The notes: generated by a model from the letters alone, not told the origin. A stretch of 64,000 nucleotides of DNA from Paraburkholderia heleia NBRC 101817 (GCF_000739775.1 NZ_BBJH01000038.1:40614-104613); one strand, 5' to 3'; shown: positions 8,555 to 17,818, numbered from the stretch's first letter. Numbers and translations: made by a program.

Positions 8555-9850
8555 ATGGATGTCATCGTCATCGGCGGCGGAATCGCCGGCATCGCTACCG
8601 CCTGGCAGCTGCGCGCGGCCGGGCATCGCGTCTGCGTGATCGAACGCCACGCCACCGTCGCGCAAGGCGCGACCTACGGGCATAGCGGCATTGCGCTGCC
8701 CACTCCGCTCGACGTCTGGTTCGGCCCCACCTTCCTGCGCCACGGCCGTCAATCGTCCGGCGGCGTGATCAGCAAGACCGGCTGGCGCGGCCACGCGCAC
8801 GGTTTCGTCAGGCGCCTCGCCACGCTGCACGGCTCCGAGGCGTTTGCCGGGCGCTATGCGCTGCTGCGCCCGCTCATCGAGTCGGCGCGAGCGGCGCTCG
8901 CCGACATCGACGCGCGCTTCCAGCTCGACTACGAGCAGCGCGACGGCCTGCTCTACCTCGTGCGCGGCAACGACGAATGGTCGCTCACGCAACCGGCCCT
9001 TGAACTGCTGCGCCGCTTCGAGACGCCGCATCACGCACTTTCACCCGCGGAATGCGTGGCTTTCGACCCTGCCATCCCCGCCGATCCGCCGTTTGCGGGC
9101 GGCGTGCGCTTCGAGACCGGCCGGGTGGCCAACTGCCCGCTTTTCGTGAAGCTGCTCAAGCAGGTGCTCGACGCCCAGGGCGGCGTGCAGTTCGAGATGA
9201 GCCGCGAGGTCAGCGCGATCCGCCTCGAAGACCGGCGCGCGGCGGTGGAACTCGCGCCGCCTGCGCACGAAGCGGGCCGCTCGGGCGACGTCGAGGTGAT
9301 CTCGGGCGACGCCGTCGTGGTCGCCGCGGGCGCGCAAACGCCGCGGCTCGTCGCGCCGCTCGGCCTCAAGATGCCGTTCTATCCGCTGCGCATGCACACG
9401 CTCAATTCGCCGGTGGCGCACGAGGAATGCGTGCCGCAGACGACGATCGTCGACGCCGGCAAGCGCATCGCCATCGCGCGCATGAATCACCGGCTGCGCA
9501 TCTCGGGCGCCGCCGTGCTGCTGCGCGCCCAGGAGGTCGACGACGCCCTGCCCGAAGCGCTTACCGAAGACGCTCTCGCGCTGCTCGGTGAGGCTTCGCG
9601 CGACTGGGCGCCGGGCGCCGCGCGCATCTCGGCGGCGCTTGCGTGGGAAGGCATGAAGCTGCTTTCCGCCGACGGCCTGCCTGCGGTCGGCAGCGTGGGC
9701 CATCCGCGCCTGTACGTCAACGCGGGCCACGGGCCGGCGGGCTGGGCGCTTGCGCTCGGTTCGGCGCGTCTCATCGCCCAGCAGATCTCCAGCGCACCGC
9801 CCGACCTGCCGGCCGATACCGTCAAGGCGCTCTCGCCGGGCCGCGATTGA
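8555..9850 (+). CDS. FAD-dependent D-amino acid dehydrogenase-like oxidoreductase
   Basis: This is a DAO/DadA-family flavoenzyme, expected to oxidise an amino acid or amine at the inner membrane and pass electrons to quinone. The product is 431 aa. It opens with the FAD-binding VIVIGGGIAGIATAWQL motif and a distal acidic residue in VCVIER; the C-terminal half has the GLPAVG...GHGPAGWALALGSA motif that contacts FAD. Many betaproteobacteria carry several DadA paralogues, so the substrate is unknown. The ATG at 8555 is chosen because the FAD motif begins at once; the frame stays open upstream but the extension is low-quality sequence. The NAD(P)HX-repair gene follows after 120 bp. Confidence 0.85.
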   Translation: MDVIVIGGGIAGIATAWQLRAAGHRVCVIERHATVAQGATYGHSGIALPTPLDVWFGPTFLRHGRQSSGGVISKTGWRGHAHGFVRRLATLHGSEAFAGRYALLRPLIESARAALADIDARFQLDYEQRDGLLYLVRGNDEWSLTQPALELLRRFETPHHALSPAECVAFDPAIPADPPFAGGVRFETGRVANCPLFVKLLKQVLDAQGGVQFEMSREVSAIRLEDRRAAVELAPPAHEAGRSGDVEVISGDAVVVAAGAQTPRLVAPLGLKMPFYPLRMHTLNSPVAHEECVPQTTIVDAGKRIAIARMNHRLRISGAAVLLRAQEVDDALPEALTEDALALLGEASRDWAPGAARISAALAWEGMKLLSADGLPAVGSVGHPRLYVNAGHGPAGWALALGSARLIAQQISSAPPDLPADTVKALSPGRD

Positions 9851-9970
9851 GCGGCGAGCGCCGGTACGGCGTTGCGGCGCCGCCGCGCCAGTCCATCGCG
9901 CGCCTGGGGCATGCCGTCTGAGGGCTCGCTCGGGTATCGTTGCGATGTCGCCTCCGAGGACCGCATCGTC

Positions 9971-11563
9971 ATGACGCACGCACCCCACTCCTTTGGCGCC
10001 GGGCAACCGGTGCTCCTCTACCCGCACGATCGGGCGGTCCCGCTGCTGACCGTCGAACAGCTGCGCGGGGCCGAAGTCGCCGCGCAGTCGGCCCTGCCTG
10101 CCCACGCGCTCATGGCGCGGGCAGGCGCCGCCGCCGCGCACTTCCTGAGCGAGCAGCTCGCGCACGCGCCCTCGCCGGCGAGCGACAAGCCGGTCTGGTT
10201 CGCCGCCGGGCCAGGCAACAACGGCGGCGACGCGCTCGTCGTCGCTACCGTTCTGTATCGCGCGGGCGTCGCCGTGGAAGTCTGCATGCCCGTCGAGGTC
10301 AAGCCCGACGACGCGCGCTGGGCGCTCGCCGAAGCGCACGCGGCGGGCGTGCCCATTACCGCGTCGGCGCCCGCATCGTTGGAGGCTTACGGCTGGCTCG
10401 TCGACGGCATGTTCGGCATCGGCCTCGCGCGCGGGCTCGAAGGCGTGTTCGCCGAACTCGCCGAGAGCCTCTCGGCGCGCGCGCGCAGCCATGGCCACGT
10501 GCTCGCGCTCGACGTGCCGAGCGGGCTCGACAGCGACACCGGCAACGTGGTCGGCAGCGGCCCCGCCGTGCGCGCGACCCATACCGTGACCTTCATCGCC
10601 GCCAAGCCCGGCCTGTACACCGGCGCCGGGCGCGACCATGCAGGCGCCGTCACGGTCGCGCCGATCGGCATCGACACGGAAGGCACGCCGGGTGCGGCGC
10701 GCCTGAATGCGCCCGCGCTCTTCGCCGCCGCGCTGCCCGCACGCGAGTTCGCCACTCACAAGGGCACGTTTGGCACGCTCGCCGTCGTGGGCGGCGACAC
10801 GGGGATGTGCGGCGCGCCGATTCTCGCGGCGCGCGCCGCGCTCCTCACCGGCGCGGGCAAGGTTCACGTGGGCTTCCTGGGCAGCGACGCGCCGCCCTAC
10901 GACGCCCCGCACCCCGAGCTCATGCTGCACGCGGCGGCCAGGCTCGCGCTCGGCGCGATGGACGCCGTCGCCGCGGGCTGCGGCATGGGCGGCAGCGCCT
11001 CGGCGCGCCAGCTCGTGGACGCCATCCTGCGCCTTCACGCCCCCGTACTTCTCGATGCCGACGCGCTCAATCTGGTCGCACGCGACGAGGCGCTCGCGGC
11101 ACACGTCGCGCAATCGGCAGCCGCGCGCGGCGCGCCTTGCGTGCTCACGCCGCATCCGCTCGAGGCGGCGCGCCTCCTCGGCTGCGACACCGCCGCGGTG
11201 CAGCGCGACCGCCTCGCCGCAGCACGAACCCTTGCCGGCCGCTATGCGGCGGTTGCCGTGCTCAAGGGCAGCGGCACCGTGGTCGCCGCGCCCGACGGCC
11301 GCGTCGCCGTCAACCCCACCGGCAACGCGGGCCTCGCCACGGGCGGGACCGGCGACGTGCTCGGCGGCATGATCGGCGCGCTGCTGGCCCAGCGCCTGCC
11401 GCCCTATGAAGCGGCACTCGCGGGCGTCTATCTGCACGGCCTCGCCGCCGACACGCTGTGCGCACAAGGCGATGGCCCCGCGGGCCTCACGGCGGGCGAA
11501 CTCGCGCCAGCGGCGCGCAAGCTCCTGAACCGGCTCTTTTACGCGCCGTCTTATGCCGCCTGA
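9971..11563 (+). CDS. nnrDE: Bifunctional NAD(P)HX epimerase / ADP-dependent NAD(P)HX dehydratase
   Basis: This enzyme repairs hydrated NADH/NADPH: the N-terminal domain epimerises R-NAD(P)HX and the C-terminal domain dehydrates S-NAD(P)HX. The product is 530 aa, the usual fused YjeF length. The epimerase domain (about 15-230) shows AGPGNNGGDALVVA and LDVPSGLDSDTG. The carbohydrate-kinase-fold dehydratase domain (about 255-525) shows HKGTFGTLAVVGG, VLTPHPLEAARLL, KGSGTVVAAPDG and the terminal NAGLATGGTGDVLGG loop. The start at 9971 (MTHAPHSFG) lies just before the epimerase domain. It is followed by the pgi promoter region. Confidence 0.94.
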   Translation: MTHAPHSFGAGQPVLLYPHDRAVPLLTVEQLRGAEVAAQSALPAHALMARAGAAAAHFLSEQLAHAPSPASDKPVWFAAGPGNNGGDALVVATVLYRAGVAVEVCMPVEVKPDDARWALAEAHAAGVPITASAPASLEAYGWLVDGMFGIGLARGLEGVFAELAESLSARARSHGHVLALDVPSGLDSDTGNVVGSGPAVRATHTVTFIAAKPGLYTGAGRDHAGAVTVAPIGIDTEGTPGAARLNAPALFAAALPAREFATHKGTFGTLAVVGGDTGMCGAPILAARAALLTGAGKVHVGFLGSDAPPYDAPHPELMLHAAARLALGAMDAVAAGCGMGGSASARQLVDAILRLHAPVLLDADALNLVARDEALAAHVAQSAAARGAPCVLTPHPLEAARLLGCDTAAVQRDRLAAARTLAGRYAAVAVLKGSGTVVAAPDGRVAVNPTGNAGLATGGTGDVLGGMIGALLAQRLPPYEAALAGVYLHGLAADTLCAQGDGPAGLTAGELAPAARKLLNRLFYAPSYAA

Positions 11564-11686
11564 GCCCGCATCCCGCACGTCCGTTCGTGCGGTACGCGAC
11601 TTGCTGTGCCTGGAACGTCCGCCCACCTCCCGCGCCCTGGCAGAGCCGCAGGCATCACAACGCTGCGCAGCGTCGCGCGAGGCCGC

Positions 11687-11692
11687 TATACT
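11687..11692 (+). promoter_or_regulatory. Candidate -10 box for pgi
   Basis: TATACT lies 126 bp before the pgi start codon in the 255-bp gap after the NAD(P)HX-repair gene. The matching -35 position (TGCGCA, 11664-11669) agrees with consensus at only three of six bases. Confidence 0.4.
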
Positions 11693-11818
11693 GATCCTCC
11701 GCACGCCGCCTTCCACCGAAGGCGGCCCGTGCTTGCCCGCGGCGCGCGAAGCGCGCGTTCGGCCAGACCGGCGAACCGCACCTGCCGCCCTCCATTCGTG
11801 ATCCCTCGCTAGACGAAC

Positions 11819-13438
11819 ATGACGAATCCGCTCCCCGCCTGGTCCGCGCTACAGACGCATTACGAACAGATCCGCGACGAAAAGCTGCGCGACTGGTTCG
11901 CCCCCGCCAACGACCCTGCGCCGACGCGCGCCGAACGCTTCACGTACACCGGCGGCGGTCTTAACGCCGACCTCTCGAAGAACCGCATCACCGACGCCAC
12001 GCTCGAACTGCTCGTGCAGCTCGCTCGCGAGGCCGGCGTGCAAGCGCGCCGCGACGCGATGTTCAAGGGCGAAGTCGTCAACCCGACTGAAGGCCGCGCG
12101 GCGCTGCACACCGCCTTGCGCGCCACGGAAGCCGATGCCCCGTTCCACGCGCAGATCCTCGCCGAGCGCGCGAAGATGGCGAAATTCGCCGACGCCGTGC
12201 GCAGCGGCGCATGGACCGGCTACACGGGAAAACGCATCCGCCACGTCGTGAACATCGGCATCGGCGGCTCGGACCTCGGGCCGAAGATGGTCGTGCACGC
12301 GCTCAAGCATCTCGAGCTGCCCGAGATCACCTCGCACTTCGTCTCGAACGTCGACGGCGCGGACCTGTGGCGCACGATCGAGAACATCGACCCGGAAGAG
12401 ACGCTCGCCATCATCGTTTCGAAGACGTTCACGACGCTCGAAACCATGACCAACGCGCTGTCGATGCGCGACTGGTTCGTCAAGCACGGCTGCCCGGAAG
12501 GCAAACTCGCGAAGCACTTCGTCGGCGTCTCGGCTAACACGGCCGAAGTCGTGAAGTTCGGCATCGCCAAAGAGAACGTCTTCGAGATGTGGGACTGGGT
12601 GGGCGGCCGTTATTCGTTGTGGTCGGCCGTGGGTCTCTCGATCATGATCGCCATCGGGCCGCAGCAGTTCGACGAATTGCTCGCCGGCGCGCACGACATG
12701 GACAAGCACTTCCGCGAAGCGCCGCTGGAAAAGAACCTGCCCGTGCTGCTCGGCATGATCGGCGTCTGGTATCGCAACTTCTTCGGCTCGCAGAGCTATC
12801 TCGTCGCGCCCTACTCCGAAGCGCTGCACTTCCTGCCGTCGTATCTCCAGCAGCTCGAAATGGAGAGCAACGGCAAGTCGGCGCGCCTCGACGGCAAGTT
12901 CGTCGATTACGCGACCTCGGCGATCACCTGGGGCGAGCCCGGCACGAACGGCCAGCACGCGTTCTTCCAGATGCTGCACCAGGGCACGACGATCGTGCCG
13001 ATCGACTTCATCGCCGTGCTCACGCCCGAGCATCCGCTAGCCGACCATCATCCGAAGTTGCTCGCGAACTGCTTTGCGCAGAGCGAGGCGCTGATGCTTG
13101 GCCGCACCGAAGAAGAAGCGCGCAAGATCGCGGATCCGGGCAAGCCCGAACTCGTGCCGCACATCATGTTTCCCGGCAACCGGCCGACCACCACGCTGCT
13201 CGTCGACGCGCTCACTGCGCGCTCGCTCGGCGCGATCATCGCGCTCTATGAGCACAAGGTGCTCGTGCAGGCCTGCGTGTGGGATATCAATCCGTTCGAC
13301 CAGTGGGGCGTTGAACTCGGCAAGATCCTCGGCAAAGTGGTCGAAGCCGACTTGAACGCGGCAAGCGCCGATGTGAAGCCGCACGATTCGTCCACAGCCG
13401 CGCTGATCGCGCGCGCCCGTGCGGCGCTCAAGCGCTGA
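11819..13438 (+). CDS. pgi: Glucose-6-phosphate isomerase
   Basis: Pgi interconverts glucose-6-phosphate and fructose-6-phosphate in glycolysis and gluconeogenesis. The product is 539 aa, full length. Signature segments are IGIGGSDLGPKM, the phosphate-binding SKTFTTLET, GGRYSLWSAVGL, GEPGTNGQHAFFQMLHQG and the C-terminal NPFDQWGVELGK with its catalytic Lys. It is convergent with the ABC ATPase gene. In Burkholderia relatives lacking phosphofructokinase this enzyme serves mainly gluconeogenesis and Entner-Doudoroff cycling; that is an inference, not something shown here. Confidence 0.98.
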   Translation: MTNPLPAWSALQTHYEQIRDEKLRDWFAPANDPAPTRAERFTYTGGGLNADLSKNRITDATLELLVQLAREAGVQARRDAMFKGEVVNPTEGRAALHTALRATEADAPFHAQILAERAKMAKFADAVRSGAWTGYTGKRIRHVVNIGIGGSDLGPKMVVHALKHLELPEITSHFVSNVDGADLWRTIENIDPEETLAIIVSKTFTTLETMTNALSMRDWFVKHGCPEGKLAKHFVGVSANTAEVVKFGIAKENVFEMWDWVGGRYSLWSAVGLSIMIAIGPQQFDELLAGAHDMDKHFREAPLEKNLPVLLGMIGVWYRNFFGSQSYLVAPYSEALHFLPSYLQQLEMESNGKSARLDGKFVDYATSAITWGEPGTNGQHAFFQMLHQGTTIVPIDFIAVLTPEHPLADHHPKLLANCFAQSEALMLGRTEEEARKIADPGKPELVPHIMFPGNRPTTTLLVDALTARSLGAIIALYEHKVLVQACVWDINPFDQWGVELGKILGKVVEADLNAASADVKPHDSSTAALIARARAALKR

Positions 13439-13450
13439 CCGGTACAGGAG

Positions 13451-13477
13451 CGGCGTGCGCCTGCACTGCGCACGCCG
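13451..13477. terminator. Hairpin between convergent pgi and ATPase gene
   Basis: A 10-bp perfect stem, CGGCGTGCGC (13451-13460) with GCGCACGCCG (13468-13477), has a 7-nt loop. There is no T tract, so it may be a weak or Rho-assisted terminator. Confidence 0.5.
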
Positions 13478-13492
13478 TTCGCCGCTCAGGCG

Positions 13493-14233
13493 CTAACGCC
13501 CGGCTTCGACATTGCTCGCGTTGCGCGAGGCTGCTGCGCCATGCGGCGCGTTGGGCACGCGGCGGCCCGCTTCGATCGTGATGATCGCATCGCAACGCTG
13601 CGCAAGATCGACGTCGTGGGTGACGAGCACAAGCGTTGCGCCATTGGCGCGATTGAGTTCGAACATCAGGTCGATGACGGCGTGGCCGGTGGCGGCGTCG
13701 AGGCTCCCGGTGGGCTCGTCGGCGAACAGCACGGCGGGGCGCGTCACGAAGGCGCGGGCGAGCGCCACACGCTGCTGCTCGCCGCCCGAGAGCAGCTTCG
13801 GGTAGTGGTCCGTGCGCCCGGCAAGGCCCACGCGCTCGAGCAGCGTGCGGGCGCGGGCGAAAGCATCACGCGTCGACATGCCGCCTTGCAGTTCGAGCGG
13901 CAGCGCGACGTTTTCCAGAGCGGTGAGATGCGGCATCAACTGGAACGACTGGAACACGAAACCCACCGAGCCGTTGCGCAGCGCCGCGCGCTGGTCTTCG
14001 GCCATCCCGGTAAGCTCATGGCCCAGCAGGCGCACCGAACCCGCGCTCGCACTGTCGAGGCCGGCCAGCAGGCCGAGCAGCGTCGACTTGCCGGAACCGG
14101 AGGCGCCGACGATCGCCACGCTCCCGCCCGCCTGCACGGTGAGGTCGATACCGTCGAGGATCGTCAGCTCGCCGGTGGCGTCGGTGACCCGCTTGCTCAA
14201 ACCCCGTACTTCGATGACTGGATCGCTATTCAT
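13493..14233 (-). CDS. ybbA: ABC transporter ATP-binding protein, YbbA/LolD type
   Basis: This is an ATPase subunit of the MacB/LolD-like ABC family that works on envelope lipids or lipoproteins together with a membrane subunit (YbbP type) and a TesA-like esterase. The product is 246 aa with Walker A GASGSGKST (43-51), signature LSGGEQQRVALARAF, Walker B/D-loop LFADEPTGSLD and H-loop VTHDVDLA. No permease gene lies next to it in this window. The ATG at 14233 is chosen; an alternative GTG at 14251 would overlap the divergent tesA start. The two start codons are 6 bp apart. Confidence 0.88.
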   Translation of the reverse strand: MNSDPVIEVRGLSKRVTDATGELTILDGIDLTVQAGGSVAIVGASGSGKSTLLGLLAGLDSASAGSVRLLGHELTGMAEDQRAALRNGSVGFVFQSFQLMPHLTALENVALPLELQGGMSTRDAFARARTLLERVGLAGRTDHYPKLLSGGEQQRVALARAFVTRPAVLFADEPTGSLDAATGHAVIDLMFELNRANGATLVLVTHDVDLAQRCDAIITIEAGRRVPNAPHGAAASRNASNVEAGR

Positions 14234-14239
14234 TCGCAC

Positions 14240-15013
14240 ATGATGACGCACAGGTTAGCCGTGAACCAGAAGCGCGCCCCACGGCGCGCCGCCCCTTCCC
14301 GCGCCCGGTCCCGCTGCAGCGCGTTTGCCGCTATCGCCGCCTTGACCGCCGCTGCCTTGCTCGGCGCCTTTTGTGGCTTGACCGGCAGCGCGCTCGCGGC
14401 CACGCCCGTGTCCACGGCCAACGCGGCGACGAACCCCGCCGCCGCGGCAAAACCGAACATCGTCGTGCTCGGCGACAGCCTTTCGGCCGAATACGGCCTG
14501 CCGCGCGATACAGGCTGGGTGGCCCTGCTGCGTCAGCGGCTCGCCAGCGACCGGATCGATTATAACGTTGCGAATGCGAGCATCAGCGGGGACACGACGA
14601 GCGGCGGACTCACGCGCCTGCCGCTCGTCATGCAGCGCATCAAGCCCGCGATCGTGATCGTCGAACTGGGCGCGAACGACGCACTGCGCGGCGTGCCGCT
14701 CACGACGACCGAGAGCAATCTGCGCGCCATCGTCGCTCAGATCCGCAAGGGCGGCGCGCAACCCGTGCTCATCGGCATGTACGTGCCGCCCAACTACGGA
14801 GCCGACTACACGCATGACTTCCACGCCATTTACGTGCGGCTGGCGAAGGATTTGAACGTTCCGCTCGTGCCCTTTCTGCTCGCCGGCCTCGCCGACAAAC
14901 CCGAACTCTTCCAGTCCGATCAGATCCATCCCACCCAGCAGGCACAGCCCTTGCTGCTCGACAACGTGTGGCCAACGCTCAAGCCGCTGCTCGGCAGCGG
15001 CGTGCGGCGCTGA
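14240..15013 (+). CDS. tesA: SGNH/GDSL esterase, TesA-type arylesterase
   Basis: This is a periplasmic SGNH-hydrolase-fold esterase/lysophospholipase. The product is 257 aa. It has a long basic N-terminus, a hydrophobic signal segment (FAAIAALTAAALLGAFCGLT) and then block I VVLGDSLSAEYG with the nucleophilic Ser, block III ELGANDALRG, and the C-terminal DQIHPTQ with the catalytic Asp and His. Either of two adjacent ATGs (14240, 14243) could start it. It diverges from the YbbA-type ATPase gene, the same partnership seen as ybbA-tesA in Escherichia coli. Confidence 0.92.
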   Translation: MMTHRLAVNQKRAPRRAAPSRARSRCSAFAAIAALTAAALLGAFCGLTGSALAATPVSTANAATNPAAAAKPNIVVLGDSLSAEYGLPRDTGWVALLRQRLASDRIDYNVANASISGDTTSGGLTRLPLVMQRIKPAIVIVELGANDALRGVPLTTTESNLRAIVAQIRKGGAQPVLIGMYVPPNYGADYTHDFHAIYVRLAKDLNVPLVPFLLAGLADKPELFQSDQIHPTQQAQPLLLDNVWPTLKPLLGSGVRR

Positions 15014-15222
15014 GGCAGGCGGCAGCTAGGCAAACGTGCGGGCGTCTTCACCGGGCGCCCTTTCTCAGAGCCCGGCTTCGGCGCGTTCAAGCCGCTCGAG
15101 CCTTTCAGGCAGCGTGGCGGCGGGCAACGCCGCCCTGCCGTTGGCCACCTTTTGTGTCAGACACGCGCGCCCGAGAAGCTTCGCTGTCTGAATCCGACCG
15201 ACCCTGACTGGAGGGAAGAAGC

Positions 15223-15570
15223 GTGAAATATTTACCTCTCATTGTCGTTACGGCAGCACTTGCTGCCTGCGCCAATCAGCCAATGCCGAGCGGAGCGCAG
15301 TCCGTCGGCACGAGCCAGCAACCGCCCGCGACGGTTGCCCAATGCATTGCGCAAAAATGGGCCGACAAGTCGCAGCAGCAAGTCGTCTCGCAGTCCGTGC
15401 TCGCCAACGGCCAGGCTGTCGACGTCTACGTCCCTGGCCAGCAGCCGCCTAACGGCGCAGCCGCAACGGTGCGCCCGGCGTGGAGCGCCAGCGCGAAGAC
15501 GTGGGTCGGCTTCCGCTCCGGCGGCGGCGCGGGTGGAGACGCCACCAGCGACATCAGCGCCTGCCTCTGA
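15223..15570 (+). CDS. Small putative lipoprotein of unknown function
   Basis: I do not recognise a named family. The product is 115 aa and begins with a lipoprotein signal MKYLPLIVVTAALAACANQ, with lipobox LAAC placing Cys16 as the lipidated residue. The mature part is Gln/Ala-rich, with a segment (QCIAQKWADKSQQQVVSQS) seen in small Burkholderia lipoproteins, and ends near a second Cys. It stands alone between tesA and ppiD and is closed by a strong terminator. A GGAGG motif lies about 9 bp before the ATG. Confidence 0.8.
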   Translation: MKYLPLIVVTAALAACANQPMPSGAQSVGTSQQPPATVAQCIAQKWADKSQQQVVSQSVLANGQAVDVYVPGQQPPNGAAATVRPAWSASAKTWVGFRSGGGAGGDATSDISACL

Positions 15571-15589
15571 TTTCGCGCTCGCCGGAACG

Positions 15590-15623
15590 AAAAAAGCCCC
15601 GCGATGTTTGCGGGGCTTTTTTG
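15590..15623. terminator. Bidirectional terminator (lipoprotein gene / ppiD)
   Basis: A GCCCCGC / GCGGGGC stem with a 7-nt loop is flanked by six A on the left and TTTTTT on the right, so it serves both convergent genes. Confidence 0.9.
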
Positions 15624-15664
15624 CGCCGGCTGTCGATGCCGGCGGGCAGGTACACGGGGCGGAC

Positions 15665-17605
15665 TTACTGGGCACCGTCGCCCGACTGGCCCGCGGAACT
15701 GAGCGAACCGTAGAGCTTTACCTTCGCGCGCTCGCGCAGCGCGTCGAGGTACGCCTGCACCTGCGACTGGCCGCCCACCTGTGCGAGTTGCTGCTGCGCG
15801 GCGGCCAGACGCGGGCCTTCTGCGGCCGGACCGTTGGTCACGCTGTTTACGCGGTAAATCGCATAGCCGTCGTTGCCGAGGTCCACGCCCACATAAGCGG
15901 GCAACTTCTGCGCATCGACCTTGAAGACGGCGGACAGCGCGCTGGGCGGCAACCCTTGGGCGTCGTTGCGCGACACCTTGAGCGCCGACGAGAACCCGTC
16001 TGTCGACTTCGACTTCTGCAGTTCCGCGAGCCTGGCCTCGCCGTCCTTGCGCGCCATGTCGGCGGCCTGCTGCGCGACCACCTTCTGGCGAACCGCATCC
16101 TTGACCGCGGCGAACGCGGGCACGGCGGCCGGCTGGTAGTTCGTTACGTGAGCCGAGATCAACGTGCTGTTGCCGACGTCGATCGCCTGGGTGTTGTTGT
16201 GCTGGTTCACCGAGTCGCTCGCGAATACGGCGTCGAGGAACTTCGGGTTGTTCAGTGGGCTGTCCGGCGGCAGCGCTGCGTTCGGCTTCGGCGTGACCGT
16301 GGCCGTCTGGATCGTCAGCTTGTACTTGTCCGCGGCCGGCTGCAGGCTCCTGGCCTGCTCGTAGACCATCGACGTGAAACCATCGCTCGCGTCGGCAAGC
16401 AGCTTCGCGGCCTGCTGCGCCTTCACTTCGTTCGTGATCTGCGCCTTCACGTCGTCGAACGGTTTCGTGACCGCCGGCTTCAGGTCCGTGACCTTGACGA
16501 TGTGATAACCGAAGTCCGACTGGATCACGTCGCTGATCTCATCCTTCTTCAGCTTGAAGACCGCGGCGTCGAACGCCTGGCCGCCCGCGATCATGCCGGG
16601 GCCGAAGTAGCCGAGGTCGCCGCCCTTCGAGGCCGAACCCGGGTCCTGCGACTCTTTCTGCGCGATCTGCGCGAACTGATCCGGATGCGCCTTCACTTCC
16701 GCGAGGATCGCTTCGGCCTTCTGCTTCGCCGCGTTGCGCACGTCGGCGCTCGCGTCCTTCGGCACCGTGATCAGGATGTGGCTCGCGCGCACTTCTTCCT
16801 GCGTGCGGTAGTGCGCGATGTTGTCGTCGTAGTACTTCTTGAGATCGGCGTCGCCCGGCTGCACGCTAGCTGCAACCGTGGCCGCCGAGAGCACGAGATA
16901 CTGGATCTGTGCCGTGGCCGGCGTGGCGAAAGCGCTCTTGTTCGCGTCGTAATACGCCTGCAGTTGCGCGTCGGTCGGCTGGACCTTAAGCGCATAGTCG
17001 CTCGCGTGGAAGGCGAGGCCCTGCACTTCGCGCTGCTGCTCCGAGAGACCCGTGAGCTGCTGCGCGAGCGCCTTCGGCGTAAACGCGCTGCTGATGATCG
17101 ACGCCGGCAGCTGCTGCATGGCGAGGCTATAACGCACGCGCTCGTCGTACTGCTCGGGCGTCATGCCCTGCATGGCGAGCAGCTGCTTGTACTGGTCCAG
17201 ATTGATCGAGCCGTCAGGATTCTTGAGCGACGAGATCACCGGGTCGGCGAGCAATGCGCGTCGCACGGCGTCATCGGAGGCGGTCAGGTGCAGGCGCTGC
17301 GTCTCGTCCCCGAGCACGCGTTGCTGGATCAGGCCGTCGAGGATGTCCTTGCGGTGCTGGGGCGTGTCGAACAGGCTCGCGTCGAATTGCGCGCCGAGGA
17401 CCTGTCGGGCCTGGTCGAGCTGCTGGCGCGCGGCGTTGTCGTACTCGACACGCGTGATCTTGTGCCCGTTGACGCTTGCGACATTCGCGCTTTCATCGAA
17501 GAAGCCGCGAAAACCTTGAATACCGACGAAGCCCAGTCCTGGCAGGACGACCAGGAGCAGCATGAACATCATCAGGCGTTTGTGATTGCGGAAAAAGTCG
17601 AGCAT
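15665..17605 (-). CDS. ppiD: Membrane-anchored periplasmic folding chaperone PpiD
   Basis: PpiD is a SecYEG-associated periplasmic chaperone with a parvulin fold. The product is 646 aa. It has a short cytoplasmic N-terminus (MLDFFRNHKR), one transmembrane segment (about 11-30, LMMFMLLLVVLPGLGFVGI), a SurA-N-like helical domain (about 35-260), a PpiC domain (about 265-370, with ASHILITVPKD, GGDLGYFGPG and FGYHIVKVTDL), and a long helical C-terminal region. The start MLDFFRNH at 17605 is chosen because the frame upstream runs straight through a terminator and tRNA-Asp and cannot be coding. Confidence 0.95.
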   Translation of the reverse strand: MLDFFRNHKRLMMFMLLLVVLPGLGFVGIQGFRGFFDESANVASVNGHKITRVEYDNAARQQLDQARQVLGAQFDASLFDTPQHRKDILDGLIQQRVLGDETQRLHLTASDDAVRRALLADPVISSLKNPDGSINLDQYKQLLAMQGMTPEQYDERVRYSLAMQQLPASIISSAFTPKALAQQLTGLSEQQREVQGLAFHASDYALKVQPTDAQLQAYYDANKSAFATPATAQIQYLVLSAATVAASVQPGDADLKKYYDDNIAHYRTQEEVRASHILITVPKDASADVRNAAKQKAEAILAEVKAHPDQFAQIAQKESQDPGSASKGGDLGYFGPGMIAGGQAFDAAVFKLKKDEISDVIQSDFGYHIVKVTDLKPAVTKPFDDVKAQITNEVKAQQAAKLLADASDGFTSMVYEQARSLQPAADKYKLTIQTATVTPKPNAALPPDSPLNNPKFLDAVFASDSVNQHNNTQAIDVGNSTLISAHVTNYQPAAVPAFAAVKDAVRQKVVAQQAADMARKDGEARLAELQKSKSTDGFSSALKVSRNDAQGLPPSALSAVFKVDAQKLPAYVGVDLGNDGYAIYRVNSVTNGPAAEGPRLAAAQQQLAQVGGQSQVQAYLDALRERAKVKLYGSLSSAGQSGDGAQ

Positions 17606-17646
17606 GCGTGACCAGACGTTGATGGCGCCAAAAAATGGAACGCCCG

Positions 17647-17652
17647 ATATTA
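17647..17652 (-). promoter_or_regulatory. Candidate -10 box for ppiD
   Basis: TAATAT on the minus strand lies about 42 bp before the ppiD start and just after the upstream tRNA terminator, which is where a promoter is needed. The -35 position is poor. Confidence 0.35.
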
Positions 17653-17663
17653 CAACAGCGGCC

Positions 17664-17692
17664 AACAAAAAAGGCGAACCGGAGTTCGCCTT
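17664..17692 (-). terminator. Terminator after tRNA-Asp
   Basis: On the minus strand an AAGGCGAA / TTCGCCTT stem with a 6-nt loop runs into a T-rich tail (TTTTTTG). It closes the tRNA-Val/tRNA-Asp transcript before ppiD. Confidence 0.85.
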
Positions 17693-17708
17693 CTTGTCGA
17701 GATATCCC

Positions 17709-17785
17709 TGGCGGAGCGGACGGGGCTCGAACCCGCGACCCCCGGCGTGACAGGCCGGTATTCTAACCAACTGAACTACCGCTCC
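17709..17785 (-). tRNA. tRNA-Asp (GTC)
   Basis: A 77-nt cloverleaf is encoded with a genomic CCA end. The acceptor stem is GGAGCGG/CCGCTCC, the anticodon loop reads CTGTCAC giving GTC, and the T arm contains GGTTCGAGCC. It lies 33 bp after tRNA-Val on the same strand. Confidence 0.97.
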
Positions 17786-17818
17786 ATGCAAGCGCAATAG
17801 GTACCGGAACTGAAGCTG

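Noticed and set aside
9041..11716. An 891-codon open frame antisense to the oxidoreductase and NAD(P)HX-repair genes
   Set aside because: It covers two genes with clear motifs on the other strand and its own translation is low-complexity.
17606..17797. A 64-codon N-terminal extension of ppiD
   Set aside because: The extension would be translated from a terminator and the tRNA-Asp gene; the family start MLDFFRNH lies inside.
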